64,000 nt of DNA, from positions 26,013,001 to 26,077,000 of the forward strand of contig CANUEZ040000024.1 of assembly GCA_948099385.1 (NCBI GenBank), read 5' to 3'. Under the pieces are notes generated by a model. That model was not told the DNA's origin. It made no database searches and saw only the letters and a list, made by a program, of their open reading frames with translations. Of this stretch, positions 1 through 11,929 are shown one piece after another (position 1 is the stretch's first letter; each line of letters begins with the position of its first letter). This stretch comes from Fasciola hepatica (Eukaryota; Platyhelminthes; Trematoda; Plagiorchiida; Fasciolidae). The position numbers and the translations under genes are program-made.

Positions 1-767
1 CAATCAGTTAGTTCGTGCGGCACCTTCTCAGGAACCTGTCCACTGAGTTTCTTAACTAGTCTCAACCTAGAAGGCGGTCACTGAGACCAAGAAATCGGAA
101 CTGAAGTAGCCTCCGGCGGCTTTAATACAGTGACCGAGGGTTGTAGCGCGGAAGGAACTTCCCGGAAAAGCTTGGAGAATTTAAACATGTGGCGTCCGGA
201 GGTAAAGCTCTAGGCAAAAATCAGAATCCCCTGCCCAATTCGTTGTCCGACCGGACTGCACGGCTCAATCATCTCATAAGATACCTCCTCTATCGCTCGG
301 GGAGACAATGACCTCAGCATAGCTACGTAGTCAGAACTTTGATTGTAGGCAGCTCTGCTGTCCTACGGCTCACTACCACGCCGGGTCTATAAAAGCCTAG
401 CGTGGTTAGCCACTTTAAGTCTCACATTCCTGTGTGTCAGATTCCTTTACATCACAAATCATAGAGGCGCACGACACATGAGTTCAGTCCCTTGCTTGCT
501 CTGCTCACTAGGAAAACAAGTACGAACTCATCACCCTCACTACATTTGCGGGATGAAACATATTATGGATTTTAGACAACAATTTCCCCAGTCTTCCTCC
601 CTCTCGCCCACTTTGACCGAAACCCAAACCTCCCGTTCTTCAGACACCACCAACCTTCAATTTCCCGACTAAAAATGTCATCCCTTTTTTAACCAAAAGC
701 TGGTGTCGGTACCTTTGTCCGTCAGTTAGTCGCCACACCCAGAAGCCAGAATCTTGACATTTCCAGA
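1..767. other. No recognisable gene; 5' flank of LINE fragments
   Basis: I see no gene I can name here. The only ORF over 60 codons (478-672) has no family resemblance and low-complexity Ser/Thr content, so I treat it as fortuitous. A TATA-like string occurs at 388-395 and is listed separately. The last part grows pyrimidine-rich and leads into the endonuclease fragment that follows. Confidence 0.4.
388..395 (+). promoter_or_regulatory. TATA-box-like motif
   Basis: The string TATAAAAG follows a GC-richer stretch and precedes the LINE fragments by about 380 bases. It matches the eukaryotic core-promoter TATA consensus. It could belong to a retroelement promoter or be chance, since an 8-mer of this kind is expected occasionally in any window of this size. 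Confidence 0.2.
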
Positions 768-1300
768 GGTGAATTTCAGTTGATGTTGCTGAAGCTTCCA
801 CCCACTTATCGTAACCACTTCTCTTGTGTTGTTTACCACCCAACCACTAGCAGCAACCCATCGATTTTTGGTTTCCTATCGTCGAACATTGAGAACTTGT
901 TTGCTACCGCCCCCAGCTGCCTCACCATCATCTTGGGAGATTTTATTGTTCACCATTAAAATTGGTTGGTTCACTCGTTGGAAACTTCGGCTCTGAAGCG
1001 CGAAGCCAAATGATTTGTCACGTTCAGCAACCCGTTCCAACTTGTTGACCTCCTAACACGCATGCCCGATCGAGCTGGCCATCGTTCCCACACCCCTGTT
1101 CCCATTTCCTATTCTATTTCCTCTCTGTTCTCAAGCCTCTTCCCTATTCCTTCATTCGGCTAGTCTGACCACGGTATTACTTCCTGTTTCATCAATTTCA
1201 TTCACCCTGATCTCCAAACCACTCTGAGACACACTTGGGCCTAGCCTCCTATCATTGGAAAGACTGCTGTTTCGCTCCAGACATTTCGGTTTCCGTTTTT
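768..1300 (+). pseudogene. LINE endonuclease domain fragment (first copy)
   Basis: Part of an apurinic/apyrimidinic-type endonuclease of a non-LTR retrotransposon. The peptide at about 924-955 reads IILGDF followed by VHH, the conserved GDFN motif of LINE endonucleases with Asn changed to Ile; just upstream is a CVVYHPTTS segment, the usual 'VYRPP' region. Downstream pieces around 1130-1205 resemble the SDH-containing C-terminal end, but the SDH is gone. Several in-frame stops break it. It ends just before a second, different LINE endonuclease begins near 1375, so this is either a truncated element or one disrupted by its neighbour. No matching reverse transcriptase follows in this frame. Confidence 0.55.
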
Positions 1301-1374
1301 GACTTTATTGACGTTGTTATTCCGTCCCCCATCCAACATTCCCCTTCTACTGACGCTCTATCCACAGTGAGGCC

Positions 1375-4198
1375 CAACTCCTATCGCCACAGCGATCCCA
1401 ATAATATTGCACCTGGCTTCCGTGCTTTGCTCACACCGACACTGAACTCCTTCCTACTGGTTCTCAATAACTCTCGATCATTAACTAGAAAAATATCGCG
1501 TCTGCGATCTCTGGCATTTACGTCAAAAGCTGACATTGTACTAGTAACTGAATCCTGGCTGTCAGATGATGCTTCGCTTGACCTTGTTCGCATAGCTGGG
1601 TATCAATGCTTCTCGAACACCCGCCAGTCCAGGCGTGGAGAGGGCTGTTTAGCCTTTGTCAAATGCACTATCCACGCCAGTGTTATCGACCACCCGTCTC
1701 TTCTCCTTATTGAGGATTTGTTATGGCTATGTATTTACGTCTTCGGCCGAACCTTTTCCTTGGCTGCTTCTACGTCCCCCTGGGTCTGGAGCCCGCAAAA
1801 ACTGACTCTGCCGTGAATGCCCTTAATGCTGCGCTTGACTATCCTGCCAGTGCAGAAAATATTGCGGGTGACTTTAACTTTTTTTCAATTTGCTGGTCCT
1901 CCTATACTAGCCCTCCCGCCCTCTCCACCTTCCTTTCCTGTGTTCGCCTTGGTGGATGGGCCCAACGTGTCTCCTACCCCCCTAGGGAGAACAACTTCTT
2001 GGTCCGAGTATCCTCCATTGGCGTCCCTGATATGACCACCCAGATTGCCGATCGCTTCCCCATAGTGACCACCGTATTGTCAGGTGCATGTTCAGCTGCT
2101 TCAGCTGTTCCCATCTGATGAAATCCTCTCCCCCTGTTCCGACTTCCTACCGTTCCTTTAACTGGTCCCTGGTGCCAACGATAATCCTTCCCCTCAACTG
2201 GGATCCATTTTTTCCCTCCTTTGATCCTCTCACTTTTGTGATCTCTCTCTACTCCAACCTTCTACACTGCTTGAGTACGGCCAACCCATGTGCCAATCCA
2301 CGCCCCATGTCCAGCAGCTCAAGCCTGTCTCTTTCAGAGCGTAAGCTGGCTAAGCTGCAGCTTACCTTCGCTAGATCATGCGACTTTTCAATTCTTCTGC
2401 GCATAAACCAGCTGCAACTGAATTTGCGTCACATGGCCGATTCACATCTGAGAAGCAAGAGGCCATCACCCTAGCACACCCCAACAAAACTGGCTACCTG
2501 TCTAGCCTGCTTAGTGAAAGCTCCAATCACTCTAATCATACCCCGCCCAAATTCCTCATCTGTGGCTCATCTACCGCTAATACATCAGCACCTATTTCTG
2601 AGGCCTTCAATGAGCATTTCTCCTCCTCCCTTATAAACTGCCCTGGTATTCCCCCCCGTACAATCCACCCCTACACCTATGCGCCTCTTTCATCGATTCT
2701 CTTCACCCATCTAGAAGTTGAAAAGCCATCGTCCTCTATTAAGCCCTCCTCGATACCGGGCCCAGATGATCTCCAACTCGCCCTCCTCCGTTTAGGTAGT
2801 CCTGACCTCCCCTTATTGTCACCTAATGCATGCACAACCTCCATGCTTCACAGTTTCGTCCCACCTCAATGGAGAACCTCTGTTATAGTTCCGCGTTTCA
2901 AAAAGGGTGCACTTCATGACCCAGATAACTAACGGCCCATTAACCACACCTCAGTAGCTTCCAAAATCATGAAGAGAATTACCAAAAAACACATTGTTCA
3001 GTACCTCTTATCCAACAACCTGCTGAACCCTGGTCAACATGGTTTCTTGAACTCCCGTTCCTGCTCTTCCTGCCAGCTTGGCTTTCTCGAAGTCCTGTCG
3101 TCTGCCACCGACTCCGGCAGCTCTGTAGTCGTCCCGTACCTCGACATGTCTAAGGCTTTTGACCATGTTCCCCGTATGCATCTGTTAGCCAAAATCCGGT
3201 ATCTTGGTATTACTAACCCTCTCTTCTCCTGGCTATCCTCTTATCTCTCTCACTAATCACAAGCCGTGCTCCTTGACGGCCACTTATCTTCCGCCAAACC
3301 AACTGCTAGCGGCGTCATCCAAGGCAGTGCCCTAGGCCCACTACTATTCCTTATTTATATCAATGACATTTTCTCTTCTACTCGACACGGCACCCCTTTC
3401 CTCTTCGCCGGCGATTTAGAAATAATGTACCCCTTCCTCCCTAATGACATATCCGTGACCCTGTGCAACATATCGCGTGACTTACTTGCTCTCCAAACAC
3501 GGTGTCTCTCGTGGTTCACGAAATTCTTTGCGGAGAAAAGCCTCCTCTTACCTTACAAGTGCGCTGTACCACCCGGCCAAATTTGTCCGGAAGGTCTGCC
3601 CATCCCCATACACCCCAAGGTCACCGATCGTGGCGTACTCTACTCTATTTCCCTTAACTTCTCAGAACAGGCATCGTTCCAAGTCGCTAAAGCTAAGCGA
3701 ACCTCAGGCCCGATCCACCGGTGTTTCTAACGCCTGACCAGTCGCCTCTCCATGTATCTCTCACATGTGAGACTGCTTCTAGAATATTGTTCCATTACCT
3801 CCAGCCTCTAGCCCCGTTCCTCTGTTGCATCCCCTGAGAAAGTTCAGCGTACTTTCACCAAAGCGCTGTTGGGCTTATCCATAGCTCTAACATATCGCCA
3901 GCACTGTGAGCTCCTACAGACTGAGCCTCTCTGGATTCGTCGCATGAGGTCCAACCTGGTTTTTTTCTTTAAGCTAATCCATAACCAGGCCTACTTCTCT
4001 TGTCCTATCGCATTTGCTACCCCCTGCTCTTACCCCGTCCAACATCGTGCTTTCGCTTTTCTTGTCCCTCATTCTAATCTCAGTCTGAAGCCTCGATTCT
4101 TTCTGTCAGCCTATTCCAAAATCTGGAATAAGTCCCCCCTAGCTTACGCCGTGCCTCCTCACTGTTCGTTTTTAGGCGCTCACTTGTGTTATACTTAA
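1375..4198 (+). pseudogene. CR1/Jockey-like LINE, endonuclease + reverse transcriptase, decayed
   Basis: A nearly full ORF2 of a non-LTR retrotransposon. In order: endonuclease start with LNNSRSL (about 1458-1480) and VTESWL near 1545; VPLG and GDFNFF (about 1867-1887), with a frame change at about 1723-1816; a linker; RT motif with PGPDDLQ near 2760; GQHGF (about 3031); catalytic block YLDMSKAFDHVPR (about 3136-3175); SGVIQGSALGPLLFLIYINDI (about 3309-3370); then the thumb and C-terminal region to the stop at 4196. The catalytic FADD box reads FAGD (3403-3414), so an aspartate is lost. Stops at about 2930 and 3254 and at least three frameshifts confirm a dead copy. Clade (CR1 versus Jockey-like) is inferred only from motif style. 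Confidence 0.85.
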
Positions 4199-6736
4199 CA
4201 GTTCCCGATGCTATATTGCCCATCAATAAGCTCATCTTCACCGATCTGGCCTTCGAAAGAGGCCTCACACTGTATCCTACTACCTCTGCCCCACGGACCA
4301 ATAGGTATACCCCATGCTCGACACTTCCCCTCTCTCTAGTGCCGTGAACCACGGCCAACACTCTCCCTGATCCATAGCGAACTTACATCCTGCCCTCATA
4401 AGATAGCCCTGTTGCCCACTCACTTTCTTCAGCTATCCATCATTTGTTTTTTTCTCCTCGGTATTCGTTGCTCCTCAGCTGGGGCACACCCAGACTGCGC
4501 TTCTTCATCCCCTTTCTTTTTCCAGAGATCCTCGATGACGGCCAACCACTTCGGGCACCGTACTTACCATATCCCTGGCAGGTGCACCTGGATAACACTG
4601 CTACACGGTCGTCTACCACTCGCTGTTCCCGTTGACTCTCCTGTCCATGGTCTCACGTCTTGGCCCAATAATCCTGGATCAAGCACCCCTATCACGGTTG
4701 CTTTGCCCCCTGTAGAGTTATCAATGACCACTTGAGCCACCCTCAGCGGTGCGGAGCTCGGTCAGATCCGCCGCTATGGCCGGCGCACATCCGGGGCGCA
4801 GGCCGTCTGCAAGGCTGTGCGAGCGCAACAAGACTAGTGGATCACACATCCTGTGTCCACTTCACGAGGCGCGTTTCAGGTTGGGTGCCCAGCGCACGGC
4901 CAGTCCCACTTACTAGCGCCAGTTGTGGATCGCACGCGCTAACTTTTCTCGGACCACCGAATTCAATACTATCAGTTGAAAATTGCATGCTCCCCATCCT
5001 TTTCCCGCCACAGTTTGCTCACCTAAAGTTCTTATCGCCTGTTACCACTTTCCATTTCCCTCGCTCCACCACCCATTCTGTCCTCCCTCCTATCGCCTTT
5101 CTCCATATCAACTTTCACTGCATTGAGTCACCATTGTCTTAAACACTATTCTCTGCCGACGCTCGCCAATATCTCTTTTTCCACCTGCCGCCACTGCCGG
5201 ATTCTATTCTATGTGCACTGGGTATTACACTCTGCTCAGAATGCTCATTGATAGCATTCTTATACCCCACCGCCCGTTGTTCTGTTAAATCCCTTCTTGT
5301 TCTCCCTCCTCGTGCCCAATGCCATTATGCACCAATCACATTCGCACCCATGACCAAGCCGCATATTATAACTTACCGCCCCAGGCTTTGCCTCTTTTAC
5401 AGTTACATTCATTATCTAATCACCATCACCATATTTTCCTTTCTTGGCTCCGCGATTCCTCTGTGGTTCTTTCCATTAGGCAGTGTCCCGACTAGCATCC
5501 ACTTGCGTATTCCACCTGTTCAATTGTCTGCTGGCACACAGCTCTCCAGTTGCATTGCCACAAATCCATCGTGCATTCATTTCTTGGGCCCTTTGATCTG
5601 TTACTGGTTCACTCGTCCTAGGGCTTCCTGCCTCCTTCTTCTCCGCTTCCTTCGTGCTTCATCTGCAGTAAAATGATCTGATTGGTCATGTCTTACCTGT
5701 GTCTCCTCGGTCGTTGCTTTCACCCCTTGATCCATTTATTGCTTGCCACGGGCATTTTCTGTGTACCTTTTAGTTTGGTCTGCTTTTCCATGTTCCACCG
5801 ATTGTAATGACAACGTTACGTCATGATGTTCTTTTACAGTTCCAAATCGTTTGATCTGTCACCACCCGATTCCTCCGGTCTGCCACTACATGTCACACCT
5901 GCATTGATCAAATAATCAGACCCATTCTCACCTGATCTCTCCGATCCTATCCTTCATCTTCACTCTCCCATGAACTGCTGCCCACAGTCGTCATCAATTC
6001 TGTGCTTCCGCATTCCTTTTTCCCTCTGTTGGGCCGTCATATCCACCTGCCATGAAGATAGTTCACCACGATATTCCAAATTTAATTCTACAACCATTTG
6101 ATCTAACCTTACCTACCCCTCCCAATGATTGATGATTTCTTTCTAAGGCCCCATTGTTATTGCTTGTGCTCCTCGTATATCTATATATAACGTATATACT
6201 TGAGCATGTATGTATATGTGCACGCGCTCTGCATCTTGCAGTTCCTCACCGGCCAGTTCTCCGGCTATCAGCCCGCCGACCGCCATGACATACATCCATC
6301 CCCCTTACATCTATGTCTCACATCTACGGTATCCAGTCCTTCTGAATTGCTTTGTCATCCGATCCACCCTCTACGTCTTGTACTTCTCGCTCCCTGTTCT
6401 ACGATGAGCTTTGTGCCCTGTCCGCCGACCATCCACTGCAAAGTACCAATGCCTCATTGATATCTAATCCACTGCAGTGCATCTCACTTTTTTCTCCATC
6501 GTCCCTTGTTACCGCAGTTTCTTATACTGATTTCTAGCCTTCCTCATGTATCAGTCGGCCTCCAGATGTCTCCACCCGGACCAGTCACGCCCTCTATTTG
6601 AACTTGACTTTCAAACTCACCGGAAGTCCATTTAAATCCGCCCTTAAGTTCATTTGAACTCCCTACAGTCTCTATGGTGTGCACACATCTATCCTATTTT
6701 CGTCCCACGTTATTCCCCCTTCTGATCCGTTTTATC
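4199..6736. other. Pyrimidine-rich region without recognisable genes
   Basis: The + strand is markedly C/T-rich, giving long but meaningless Ser/Pro/Leu-rich open frames (for example 4732-5142 and 5248-5676). I find no catalytic or structural motif in them. A GC-richer island at about 4735-4960 is the only compositional change. The stretch may be the 3' untranslated part of the preceding LINE plus older decayed repeats. Confidence 0.4.
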
Positions 6737-6979
6737 CTACTTTTTCATGCAAATTTCCACATTTTCATGAATTATATCTGTCCATTCCATCACCTGTATC
6801 AACAGAATCATGCACATGACATGCTTCGGGCGTCTCCGAAATAAACCAATATTATTATCATCAATATTATTCGAGCTTTGCAACGTTTTATTCCTAACTT
6901 CTCCAGACCCGAAAAACCCGAATCCTCCGAGTGGTTCAACCACGTTTGTCGTTATACTGTACGACTGAAGCGCGCACAT
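6737..6979 (-). pseudogene. Fragment of dispersed 'GLFR' gene-like family (copy R)
   Basis: On the minus strand this encodes a segment with DDNNIGLFRRRPKH. The same peptide block occurs at about 35.25-35.3 kb (+) as NNGLFR..TRHA and at about 47.35-47.42 kb (-) as DNGLFR..PRHA, each preceded by an Asn/Asp-rich run. DNA around the block is alignable between the three. I do not recognise the protein. Only the N-terminal part of the family seems present here; the parts found downstream in the other copies are missing. Shared peptide with diverged DNA suggests descent from a coding sequence. Confidence 0.4.
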
Positions 6980-7146
6980 TCCGCAGCTGGCGCTTTATGA
7001 ACAACTTCTTTCCTGTACCCAAACGAGGTCAATACGTATATGCTTTGGTCATAACCTCATCAGCGATTCGTTCATGTCACTAGGTGCCGTTGCGGAATTC
7101 AGACCATTAGATGTGCTAGCAGGCCTTTTGTTGGTTCGAACTAAGA

Positions 7147-8645
7147 ATGTACTCATCAGTCGAGACACACGCAAAAGTAGACCTTGATACTCTGGGCCGG
7201 TCCTTGGAGAACCGAGTTTATGTGCCAGATACGGTGCAGTCAGAGGTGCAAATATGGGAAGTGGTCAAAGCGGTGTGCAAGTTTGTAGCGCGTAAAACGG
7301 CAAGTCCAGACAGCGTACATCTGACTGTCCTTAAACTGTTGGTTGACGTACCTGCGGGGCCAATTACCACACTGTTCAACGCATCTGTGGTAGAGAGTGT
7401 GAGTCCGGAGGACTGGTTGAAATCCAGCCAGTACGGAGGAAGACGGGAAATTGCCGCATCCATCGCGCGGTCAGCCTAACTTCGGCTGTCTCGAAGGTTA
7501 CGAAGGAAGCTTTGAAGGATAGAGTGGTGAATAATGACCTGATGACTAGTCAGCACGGTTTCGTCGAAATCGTTCGTGTTTGACGAACATGTTGGTTTGC
7601 CTTGACAGGGGGTAGGGGAGTGAAAGTATGCTGCTTAGACTTCCGTGAGGCATTTGGTTCTGTAAGTCACCGCCTCTCACCTACAAAGCCAGATGCGTTT
7701 GAGTTACCATCAAAAATAATGGGATCGATCCAAAACGGGGAGAAGTTTCCAAGTTTGGGTAGAAGCTAATGTCTTTTGGGTGGATATCCTGCGCAGCGGC
7801 TTGCCCCGGGGATGGATGCTTGGGTTTATTCTATTTATTTTATCTATAAACAGCCCTGTCATGAAACTAGAAAGCCCTACCTTCACTTCTGTCGAAGATA
7901 CAAGGCTGGCTGCGTACATATCGGACAACTTGTTCCAGTTTGATCTGGACAGGGTTCTTAGGCGGACCATATGTTGGGACCTGTCGCCGAGTGCGAGCAC
8001 GTGTCTATGCCTGCTGAATAACAGAGGGCCGATGCACATGAGGCAGTCAAGGTAACCGGGGCAAGGGGTTGTGGCGGTCTAGGTAGATGAAGTTAAGGAC
8101 CTTGAACTTGCCGCCACGGACAACTCCGAACCAAGCGGACAGTGTAGTATTGCCGCTCGGAATGCCCCGGAACTACCTGGTAATTTAAACGGGGCGTATC
8201 GACTAGAAGGCGAGATTGTTGCACCACTGTACAAGTTGTTCACCCGCCCCCACGCAAAGTATTGGGTTCAGGCAAGGCGGCCTTAGAACAAGTCCAGGGT
8301 CACTTCACCCGGTGGTTAACATGTCTAGGGGATTCTGCCAGAAACAGTAGCCGGAACGGCCAAATCTGTTCTCCCTGATGCACAGAAGACGTGAAATGAT
8401 TTGTAACTTTCACAGCAGTGAAAGTCATTATCGATGTAAGTGTTGGGCCTAACTAGATTCCGGGGCTGAATAGAAACTTGCTTCTTCGAAGGCATAGTTA
8501 GAAGTTGATAGAAGAGGAAGTAAGGGCTCCATTGAGGACGGCTTTTCCTCAGTCAAGATAGACAACGACCGGGATGGAATATCTGACGACGTCAAAGATG
8601 CTTTGTCAATGGTGCCTTTCAAAAGGAGGCTAGATATAAAGTAGG
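7147..8645 (+). pseudogene. LINE reverse transcriptase fragment, heavily decayed
   Basis: RT of a CR1-like LINE without its endonuclease. The fingers region begins with VVKAVCKFVARKTASPDSVH (about 7260-7320), matching the usual 'SPGPDG' region. A frameshift then gives VSLTSAVSKV (about 7470-7497) and SQHGFVE (about 7551-7570). The palm block CCLDFREAFGSVSHRL (about 7630-7678) retains the first catalytic Asp; SGLPRGWMLGFILF follows at about 7794-7836. The FADD box has become VEDTRLA-like (about 7891), so it is inactive. Thumb peptides with YKLFTRPHAKYW lie near 8230-8265, and a C-terminal PFKRRLDIK occurs near 8610-8640. Many stops and frame changes are present. Confidence 0.75.
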
Positions 8646-8649
8646 GCAG

Positions 8650-9900
8650 ACGTGTTTGGAGGAAGAGCATATTGTTTGTAGGCCTCACATACTCTTGAAC
8701 GCTTTCGCTTGTTAGCTTTTGCTTTTTCTTCCATTTTGCAGCTCACAGTCTTCTTTCTATTTTGAACCACTGCCCATTCCAACCGTCTCAGGCTTTCACT
8801 ATCAACCCTCCGTTTGAATTCATAACTTAAGACCCACAGTTCCACTGGTGACTGGCAACCAACCGTTAGCAGCCAGCATCCAGGACACTGTTCACGCTTT
8901 GGGTTGGGGCGTGGCGGTCGAACGTTCTTTCCTTTCCGTTCTTACCATCATTTGCTCAAAGTCGGCTCTATATTTTTACCGTTGGAGCACCGGTAGATCT
9001 GAGAAGCTTGCTGTACTGGAATCTGGACAATTTTGGGCGCGTCGCCGTACTCGCTCTACGCGCCGAACTGAAGTGAACTGAATCGGAAGGTGGGAGTTGG
9101 ATTGGTGCTGTCGCCCTGCTCGTGTTCCAGTGCTTGTGGCAAGAGTAAATTGTATCATTTACGCTATGATGCAGCAGAAGCGACAGTGCCTTAGGCTAGC
9201 GGCGTACTCTCGCAAGTCCCTGAGCTTCAAAGTAAAAGGGAGGCCGCTCAGTCGTGGGTGCGATTGCGTTTCCTCCCGTGAGTCTAGCCAATTTAGCAAG
9301 TCTGGTTTCTTAGAACACACCACTCCTGGTCGTCAGATTATGTGGATTTTATCCGTACCCATTCGCTCCTGTGTAATGTCAAATTATTTCACCATGTATT
9401 TGGCCATTACATCGCAAAAACTAGTGATGCTTTTGTCCCCATTGGGCTGGGTAATTGTGCTCCCTATCCAATGTCCTAATCCCAAATCCGGGCGAGATGG
9501 TTTATCATAATGGGCTGTCGACGGACGCAAGAAAAAGTGAAGCTCTAAGTCAAGTTCAAGAGATAGATTAACTAAAGGCCACTGTCTTCACTGTTAGAAA
9601 TGGAATAACCACCCCCAAGTAGCTAGGGTATCAAACCCGTGACTGCATCCCAGGTGGCCCATCGAGTGCGCAGAGTATCCGAGCGGCAAACCCTCGATCT
9701 CGTTAGGATTCTCCGAGATAATGGGTAGTGCTCAAAGCAGGTCTCCTTTTGGGGTCGCTTTCACAATCCGGATCGCCCCGATGACAAATATTCCCACGTG
9801 TAAAACTACCTTAAACTCCTTCCCTCATTTAAATTTCTTGACTGGAGTGAGCCACTCCGAGTCGGTCAAACAAATTATTTTTCAGCCGCAAAGCTCACGG
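8650..9900. other. No recognised gene
   Basis: Short open frames on both strands (for example 9097-9510 +) show no motif I recognise. At 9061-9085 there is a degenerate GAACTGAA-type repeat, related to the TTCAG pentamer arrays at 24.8 and 40.76 kb. Around 9625-9665 the reverse strand has a GGGTTTGATACCC-like string reminiscent of a tRNA-type B box, but I see no convincing tRNA fold. Confidence 0.35.
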
Positions 9901-9929
9901 AGAGTTTTGAGGTAGTATCGATTGGTGAG

Positions 9930-10480
9930 CCAGTTCACCTTAAGCTCCGTATTGAGAAGGCCAAGAAAGCAGCCCCGTCAAAATGCGATCCCAAGCTCAG
10001 CGCGCCACCTGCCAACCTGATAATTCAAACTGAGGATCAAGCTCAGTATCTACCAACCGTTATTGCCTCAGTCACCCAACCTTCCGTGGCGTAAAATACC
10101 TCGATTGGTGAACCTAATGCAACAAAATCCATTCCACCCATAGAAGATATCTAAGACCTCACAATAGGTAAGCAACGCGTATTTGCGGATGGGATTCGCC
10201 CACTCCCAGGCCCAAACAGCAACCTCAAACGTCTCCCCGCCTAATCCCTTGGTAGGGAAGTTAGCGCACAAGACAACTGATGCGGTCACGCAAAACGGGA
10301 CAACGAATAAGAGGACTCACAGCAATGAATCACACGGTGCTTGCAAATGTAAACCACGAAAAGCATCTCATTCGTTTCGGAAATTAAGTAACCTAGAACG
10401 TCCGCCTGGTATACTGCCTTCCAGTTTATAAGACGCCAAAACTTGTCTATCCTATCAACCGTTTCCTTTCCCTCTAGCAC
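9930..10480 (+). pseudogene. Possible LINE ORF1 remnant
   Basis: Open stretches rich in Lys, Pro, Ser and Thr lie directly upstream of the endonuclease of the next LINE, for instance a KKAAPSKCDPKLSAPP peptide near 9960-10010. ORF1 products of flatworm CR1-like elements are of this low-complexity, basic type and sit just 5' of the endonuclease. I see no zinc cluster or RNA-binding fold here, so the assignment rests mainly on position. Confidence 0.25.
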
Positions 10481-10599
10481 TTAAATATCCTCAGTTTCTG
10501 ACTACAACAGGTCCTTTCATATACCCTCAAACCCTTCCTTTCCCCTCCAGAAACCAAAAATCGTTCGTCTCTAGCAGTCCCACTGCAACTCCTGGGAGT

Positions 10600-11583
10600 G
10601 TACTCTGGTGTTTTCACAGCAACGGCTTGAGCCTGCTGAATAAGATCCCAAAGCCTCAGCCGCCTGATTTGGATGGGAAGCCTCAGGTCATGGTCTTCAC
10701 AGAAACTTGACTTACCCCCGAAATAACTGATGCTAAACCATCCATTCCGGGTTACTTTGTGGTAAGGCCGAACTGCAACAGGGGGGGGGGTTACCACATA
10801 CAATCACCCCCTCCCTCCTGCCATTAAAATACTTGCATCCTTACAGGTAAAGATTGTCTGCGGGTTATCTCCACACCCTCCGGGACAGGCTCCCTGATGC
10901 TTGGTGCAGTCTACTGCCCTCTCGCATGCGATTCCAGTGAAAGCCTAGGACCCAGACCAGTCAAACTCGCCTTGAGGCTTCATAGACTTCATCCGTCAGT
11001 TATTCATCAGTGACTTCAGCTCACCTGGTATCGACTGGAAAACAGCTTGCCCCACCAATGTCATATTTGGCGAACTTCAAGACCTCGTTCTCAGGAACTC
11101 TTGGGCACGGAATATAAAAGTTCAGCCTAGATGTTCCCACGGGATATACTCAGTCCCTGACGTTTTGCACCAAGCCTGGTAAAAGACAAAGGGGATTTGA
11201 AGACGCTCACAGAGCGGAAATCTCGAATGATGAGCCGGATGCAGTAGAAGTCGTACCAGAAACGACCGGAAGTCCCAGGTCTGTTCTCCTTTGATCGTCG
11301 TAGGCTAAGAGGAGATCTGATGGATTGCTACGAATTATATAAGAGAATCCCTGCAACCGAGAAACTATCACTGGCTCGTTGTTACAACCTTGCACTCAGG
11401 GGACGCGAGTTTAAATTGGATAAACCAAGAGCAAATAAGAGCACGCTGACATGTTTCCTTCCCTATTGTGTCATAAACAAGTGGAAAAATTTGTCCTTAC
11501 GAGTAGTGACAGCACCCTCAGTCGTCGCCTTCAAGCACAAACCGGATGCGTGCTGGACGGAGGTATTCCCAGACTATTACTGA
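10600..11583 (+). pseudogene. LINE with endonuclease joined directly to RT C-terminus
   Basis: The endonuclease begins near 10615 with VMVFTET..LTPEITDA, the 'ITETWL' region, followed by IPGY and a Gly-rich turn at 10780-10795. After 10860 come GAVYCPLACDSSE (the 'VYRPP' motif region) and SDF-SPGIDW (about 11010-11037), the GDFN motif with Gly and Asn replaced by Ser. Instead of a full RT, the sequence jumps at about 11190-11240 to the RT C-terminus: FSFDRRRLRGDLMDCYELYK (about 11290-11345), LALRGREFKLDKPR, then CVINKWKNL and APSVVAFKHKPDACW, stop at 11581. The RT palm is wholly absent. The C-terminal frame 11320-11583 is uninterrupted and well conserved. It lies partly in duplicated block A. 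Confidence 0.8.
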
Positions 11584-11847
11584 CCAACTTGAAAGGCTTT
11601 TATTTTATTCACATTTTCCCTCCTTTTCTCCCCTCCCGACTAACTATATTACAAAGCATATCATCACTCTAGTGTCTCCCCACTGTACTTGCCTCTATCA
11701 CAGCCTTTGTGTCACCGTACTCACCATTCCACATTACCACCTTTGCATCACACGAGGACCCGGTGTGTGTCTCACATGGGGACAGCAGTGAGTTGTGGCG
11801 CTGAACCTGTATCAGTGTGTTGTTGCTTCGAGAGGCGTGCCTGTTCT
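10895..11847 (+). repeat. Segmental repeat block A, copy 1
   Basis: About 953 bp that recur at 13253-14205 with a constant offset of 2358 and only about six or seven single-base differences (for example at 10902/13260 and in the CACATGGGG region). The block starts in mid-endonuclease of the LINE and ends in its 3' untranslated region, so its ends are not element ends. It directly abuts block B. Confidence 0.95.
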
Positions 11848-11929
11848 GGCTGGAGACAGTTTTGGCACGGGTTCTTTACTTGGCAATTCTATTGGCAGAG
11901 TATTACATAGGTTGTCAATTGTTTTTTCT

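Noticed and set aside
4732..5676. Long Ser/Pro/Leu-rich frames as genes
   Set aside because: The C/T-rich strand composition suppresses stop codons; no motif or start context supports coding.
9625..9665. tRNA or SINE based on a B-box-like string
   Set aside because: No acceptor stem, anticodon arm or convincing A box could be built. The same applies to 19760-19775 and 17405-17416.
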